In this document: positions 40,236 through 43,611 of the stretch, piece by piece
Numbering within the stretch: the stretch's first letter is position 1
Layout: every line of letters starts with the position of its first letter
From: Maritimibacter sp.
GTDB lineage: Bacteria > Pseudomonadota > Alphaproteobacteria > Rhodobacterales > Rhodobacteraceae
Direction of reading: 5' to 3'
Length of the DNA stretch: 43,611 nt
NCBI GenBank assembly: GCA_020441225.1
Contig: JAGRMP010000064.1
Location: 1 to 43,611 of the forward strand
The notes under the pieces: model-generated
Seen by the model: the letters and a program-made list of their open reading frames with translations, nothing else
Databases searched by the model: none
What the model was told of the DNA's origin: nothing
Program-made: the position numbers and the translations under genes

Positions 40236-42440
40236 GTGAAATTATCGAACCTTGATGTCAACGGGGCAAGCCGGGCGCAGCGCGCCGAGCCGAGCCCGGC
40301 AATGACGGCTTCCGGCCGACGCGCCGGGCCGCAGGACATTTGGTATCTGCTCAAACGGAACCGGTGGCTGTTTTTCTGGGTGGTGGCGATTGGAATGGTG
40401 CTCGCCACCATGGTGGTCATGTCCTTGGAAAACCGCTACACCGCAACCGCCGTGGTCGTCCTCGAGCCCGGCAACTCGTCGCTCGATACGGTCAGTGCCC
40501 GGCTCCGGACCGTCGATCCGAGCGTGGCGCAGACCGAGGTCGAAATCCTCCGGTCGCGCCAGTTCGCCAAGGCGATCTCTGACCGGTTGGACCTTTACGA
40601 CGATCCCGACTTCGTGCCCTCGCTGGAGGAAGCGACGCCGCTTGTCGAACGGGCCGCCGCGTGGGTTCTGGATGGATGGCAGACGCTGCGCAATTTGGCC
40701 GTGGGATCGGATGACACGGGGACGAGCGACGGGACCGGCGCCGAAGACATGGCCCCAGACGACACGGCCCCGGAAGACATGGTCCCCGACAAGATGGCCC
40801 CCGCGGAGACCGGCAGCGACGCGACCGGCACCGCAGAGACCGGCAGCGAAGAAATCGGCTCCCCGGACGCGGGCGCGGACAAGGGCGCGCAGGCGGGCGC
40901 GACGGAAACGGGCGCTGCGGAGGCGGTCGGCCAATCGCAGGCGGACCTGCTCCGCGAAGCGGTGGTCGACAAGGTCCTCGGGATCTACGCAATCAAATAT
41001 CCGGGCCAGGGTTTGGCGATCTGGATCGAATCGACCTACTCCGACCCCGTCCTTGCGGCGCAGGTCAGCAACACCGTCGCCCAGACCTACATCGAGCAGA
41101 CGTTGCGTTCGCAGCGCGCCGGCATCGACAACGCCATAGAATTCCTCCAGAAACGTGTGGATACGGCCATTTCCGAGCTGACGTCGCGCCAGTCCGAGCT
41201 GGCGGCCCTGATCCGGGAGAACTCGCTCGACGACAGCGGCCAGACCGAAGCGATGCTGGCCGAACTCGCGCGCCTTCGCGCCATCGCCGATCTCGACGCG
41301 CAGGGCGATCAGTCGGAAATCCGCCAGCAGATCGATCAGCGCACCGTCGAGCTCTGGGACCGCACCCAGTCGGAGCTGGACCGTGCCCAGCTCGAACTCG
41401 CGCTGCAGATCGAGCGCCAGCAATACCTGTCGATCGCGGAACGGTTGAGCGAATACGAAGCCCAGCGTGACTCGCTCATGCCGACGGCCCGCCAGATCAC
41501 GGCCGCCCAGCCGCCGAAAGAGCCCTCCGCGCCCCGTCGCGGCCTCGCCCTCGCCGTGGCCTTCGTGGTCCTGTGTTCCCTGGCCTTTGTGTTGGTGCTG
41601 TTTCGCGAAGGGCTCGACACCCGGATCTGGACCGCCGCGCGCGCCGAAGAGGCGAGCGGCCTCGCCAGTCTGGGCTATGTCCCCTATCTTCCGCCCGGCA
41701 GCTTCCAATCCCGCGCGCGCATCCGCAAACATCTCATGCGGACACCGCACTCGCCCTTCGCCGCGGCGGTCCGGTCGCTCGTGGTCGCCACGACCGCTCA
41801 GGTGAACACCGAGGGCTCTTTCGTGCTGATGATGACGAGCGGCCTGCCGAACGAAGGCAAGTCGACCATTGCCTTCTCCCTGAGCGTTCTGGCCGCGCTG
41901 GACGGCCTGCGCGTCCTGCTCGTCGATCTCGACGTGCGCAACCCGGAGGCCACCCGGTTGCTCACCCACGGCGACAGCCGGGCCTTCACGGAGAAACCGG
42001 CAAACAGGTCGGTCCAGGACGCGCTCGACGACCTCGAAGTGTTCCAGGCCTGCATCCGGAAAAGCCAGCAGTTCCAGGGGCTGGAAGTGGCCAACTTCGA
42101 CCCGCAGTCGCATTTCGGGCTGAAGCTCGGCGCCGACCGGACCGCCGAGGCGCGGATCGAGGAATACCTGCGCGAGACCTACGACCTCGTCGTCATCGAC
42201 ACACCCTCCTATTTCGTCGCCGAGGACGCCAACCGTTTCGCCGCCCTTGCCGATGCCGCGATCCTGCTCGCTCGTTCCGGCCAGACGAAAGAGGAGGCGC
42301 TGCGCGAAGCGATCGACCTGATGTGGGCCAACGCGATCCCGGTCGCAGGGGTCGCCGTCAACGCCGTCGCAACCAAGCGCCCGCAACGGGCCGGCCAGCG
42401 CGTCGGATCGGTTCTGACGAGATCAGGCGCCTCGGCATGA
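40236..42440 (+). CDS. ExoP/Wzc-like chain-length and BY-kinase-fold protein
   Basis: This 734-residue inner-membrane protein starts at GTG 40236 behind GAAGG. It has a cytoplasmic N-terminus, a first membrane helix (about 47-63, LFFWVVAIGMVLATMVV), a Wzz periplasmic domain with coiled-coil stretches (about 290-410), a second helix (about 437-455), then a P-loop kinase-like domain. Walker A is GLPNEGKST near 537-545, Walker A' LLVDLDVRN and Walker B DLVVIDTPS. Such proteins set polysaccharide chain length and couple polymerisation to export. The C-terminal tyrosine cluster of true Wzc kinases is absent. A low-complexity acidic insert of about 75 residues (about 156-231) interrupts the Wzz domain. 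The next gene overlaps by ATGA. Confidence 0.9.
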   Translation: MKLSNLDVNGASRAQRAEPSPAMTASGRRAGPQDIWYLLKRNRWLFFWVVAIGMVLATMVVMSLENRYTATAVVVLEPGNSSLDTVSARLRTVDPSVAQTEVEILRSRQFAKAISDRLDLYDDPDFVPSLEEATPLVERAAAWVLDGWQTLRNLAVGSDDTGTSDGTGAEDMAPDDTAPEDMVPDKMAPAETGSDATGTAETGSEEIGSPDAGADKGAQAGATETGAAEAVGQSQADLLREAVVDKVLGIYAIKYPGQGLAIWIESTYSDPVLAAQVSNTVAQTYIEQTLRSQRAGIDNAIEFLQKRVDTAISELTSRQSELAALIRENSLDDSGQTEAMLAELARLRAIADLDAQGDQSEIRQQIDQRTVELWDRTQSELDRAQLELALQIERQQYLSIAERLSEYEAQRDSLMPTARQITAAQPPKEPSAPRRGLALAVAFVVLCSLAFVLVLFREGLDTRIWTAARAEEASGLASLGYVPYLPPGSFQSRARIRKHLMRTPHSPFAAAVRSLVVATTAQVNTEGSFVLMMTSGLPNEGKSTIAFSLSVLAALDGLRVLLVDLDVRNPEATRLLTHGDSRAFTEKPANRSVQDALDDLEVFQACIRKSQQFQGLEVANFDPQSHFGLKLGADRTAEARIEEYLRETYDLVVIDTPSYFVAEDANRFAALADAAILLARSGQTKEEALREAIDLMWANAIPVAGVAVNAVATKRPQRAGQRVGSVLTRSGASA
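40746..40849 (+). repeat. Short tandem repeats in the Wzc-like gene
   Basis: Four imperfect 15-bp units at 40746-40805 encode the pentapeptides DMAPD, DTAPE, DMVPD and KMAPA. They are followed by a 14-bp direct repeat GAGACCGGCAGCGA at 40806-40819 and 40836-40849. The whole region encodes an Asp/Glu/Ala/Gly/Thr-rich, probably disordered segment in the periplasmic domain. Confidence 0.85.
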
Positions 42441-43611
42441 GACCCAGCCGGCGGTTCGGCGCATCGGTCCTGGCGCTCGCCCTCTCCACCGCCCTCTCCA
42501 CGGCGTTCTCTCCGGCGCTCGCGGAGACCCCCCCCGCCGGATCCGCGGCCTTCCCGGGCGCGCTCGGCTTCGGGGCCGGCGCCGTAGGGTGGCGTGGCGG
42601 CGAGGTGATCGCGGTCACCAACCTCGAGGATGCCGGAGACGGCAGCCTGCGGGCCTGCGTCGAGCGCGAGACACCGCGTGTCTGCATCTTCGAGGTCAGC
42701 GGCACGATCGAGCTGGACAGCGAATTGCGCGTCGCCGCCGATGTCTACGTGGCGGGCCAGACCGCCCCGGGCGACGGGATCCAGCTGCGCCTGCGCGACA
42801 GCCGCCGCTCGCCGCTCCTGCTGAAGAACACCCATGACGTCGTCGTCAGGTACCTCAAGGTGCGCCCCGGGCCCAGCCGGCAGGAAAGCGTCGGGGTCGA
42901 CGGGATCACCATCGAAAACGCCGAACGCGTCTACATCGACCATGTCTCGGTGATGTTCGCGACGGACGAGAACGTCAACGTCCATGTCAGCAACGGCACC
43001 GCGGCCGACATCACCATCGCGAACAGCATCATCGCCTTCGGCCTCGAAAACGCGAACCACCCCAAGGGACACCACTCCAAGGGCGCGTTGATCTGTTCGA
43101 GCGAAGGCGAGATGAACGCATGCGGTCGGATCACCCTCGCGCGCAACCTCTTCGCCCACAACAGGGACCGCAACCCCGATCTCAAGGCGACCGATCTGGG
43201 CCCGGTCGAGGTGGTCAACAACGTTTTCTACAACCCCGGCAGCCAGGTCGGTGAGTTCTACAACCTCCTCGGCGAAACCCGGATCAACTATGTCGGGAAC
43301 GTGGTGCGCGCAGGGCCGGACACGCGGAAGGACCGGCCGGTGGCGATTGTCGAAGCCTTTCTTCCGGATGACACCAACCCGCTCGAGCTCTTCGTGCAGG
43401 ATGTCGTCGCCGACGGCTGCGCGGGCGCCGCCGAGCTGGTGCTGCTCGATGCCGCGGCAGAGGCCCACCGTGCCGACGCGCCGGTCGGGCCGCTCGCGAC
43501 CCCACTTCTGCCCGCAAGCGAGACCCTGGACCACGTCCTCGCGACGGTCGGCGACCGCATTCGCGGCGGCCGTGCGCCCGACCCGCTCGACGCGCGGCTG
43601 CTCAGCCAGAC
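42437..43611 (+). CDS. Secreted pectate-lyase-like beta-helix protein, 3' end outside window
   Basis: The frame is open from ATG 42437 to the window edge, giving 391 residues. The start overlaps the stop of the Wzc-like gene (ATGA). A Sec signal peptide is clear: RPSRR, a long Ala/Leu/Ser core, then SPALAE with cleavage near residue 31. The mature protein shows the polysaccharide lyase family 1 pattern: FPGALGFGAGAVGWRGGEV, VTNLEDAGDGSLRACVE, FEVSGTI, IENAERVYIDHVSVMFATDENVNV and LARNLFAHNRDRNPDLK, followed by VEVVNNVFYN. These are rungs of a right-handed beta-helix, and the DHVS...DEN segment matches the calcium-binding region. It probably trims or cleaves the uronic-acid-containing polymer made by this locus, in the periplasm or outside the cell. 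The substrate is unknown. Confidence 0.88.
   Translation, partial: MRPSRRFGASVLALALSTALSTAFSPALAETPPAGSAAFPGALGFGAGAVGWRGGEVIAVTNLEDAGDGSLRACVERETPRVCIFEVSGTIELDSELRVAADVYVAGQTAPGDGIQLRLRDSRRSPLLLKNTHDVVVRYLKVRPGPSRQESVGVDGITIENAERVYIDHVSVMFATDENVNVHVSNGTAADITIANSIIAFGLENANHPKGHHSKGALICSSEGEMNACGRITLARNLFAHNRDRNPDLKATDLGPVEVVNNVFYNPGSQVGEFYNLLGETRINYVGNVVRAGPDTRKDRPVAIVEAFLPDDTNPLELFVQDVVADGCAGAAELVLLDAAAEAHRADAPVGPLATPLLPASETLDHVLATVGDRIRGGRAPDPLDARLLSQ

Noticed and set aside
1..43611. CRISPR arrays, insertion sequences, phage genes, toxin-antitoxin pairs or defence systems
   Set aside because: No regularly spaced direct repeats, no transposase, integrase or nuclease-type proteins, and no terminal inverted repeats were seen on either strand.

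Overview
The window is uniformly GC-rich, with strong third-position G/C bias and good Shine-Dalgarno sequences. Its gene families (PCu(A)C, peptide-type ABC uptake, several DAO-fold oxidases, class III aminotransferases, ExoP/Wzc-like polymerisation proteins) suggest a chromosomal segment of an alphaproteobacterium, most likely of the Rhodobacterales/Roseobacter group. That placement is inferred from protein style, not from a marker gene. I see no rRNA, tRNA, CRISPR array, transposase or phage gene.

The left two thirds (about 1-29.5 kb) form an accessory amine/amino-acid catabolism region. It starts with an AbrB-type membrane protein (cut by the window edge), a PCu(A)C copper chaperone, and a succinate-semialdehyde dehydrogenase gene broken by a one-base frameshift. 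Next come a two-domain GNAT acetyltransferase, a class III (polyamine/omega-amino acid type) aminotransferase, an Lrp/AsnC regulator and an FAD amine oxidase. A peptide/opine-type ABC importer follows; its fused ATPase gene carries an in-frame amber codon. After it lie a PuuB-like oxidase/aldehyde dehydrogenase pair with overlapping genes, a D-threonine-aldolase/D-serine-dehydratase-like enzyme, a second GNAT, an ornithine-cyclodeaminase-family protein and a DUF1304 membrane protein.

From 29.5 kb back to 21.1 kb on the minus strand there is one long apparent operon: M20 deacetylase, GhrA-type reductase, cupin, tartrate/malate dehydrogenase-like enzyme, a third FAD oxidase, HAD hydrolase, APH-type kinase and AGXT2L-type PLP enzyme. 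The last two overlap by ATGA. They look like a kinase/phospho-lyase pair of the hydroxylysine kinase / phosphohydroxylysine (or phosphoethanolamine) phospho-lyase type. The operon is a candidate undescribed route for a hydroxylated, possibly N-acylated amine.

The right third (about 29.9-43.6 kb) is a surface or exopolysaccharide region. A plus-strand group encodes an SxtJ-like membrane protein, a 49-residue DUF5989 protein, a NodU-type carbamoyltransferase, a membrane SGNH hydrolase, a sulfotransferase and a pyruvyl transferase. A convergent minus-strand operon encodes a sugar-phosphate transferase, a formyltransferase-like protein, a PIG-L deacetylase and a DegT/DnrJ aminotransferase. A divergent plus-strand pair encodes a Wzc/ExoP-like protein and a secreted pectate-lyase-like protein (cut by the window edge). 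The set predicts a polysaccharide decorated with carbamoyl, sulfate, pyruvyl and N-acyl groups. No ordinary glycosyltransferase, flippase or polymerase lies inside the window.

Three sequence anomalies deserve checking against reads: the frameshift near 2663, the amber codon at 9392, and a 12-base G run (C run on the coding strand) at 26977 between a ribosome site and a GTG start.
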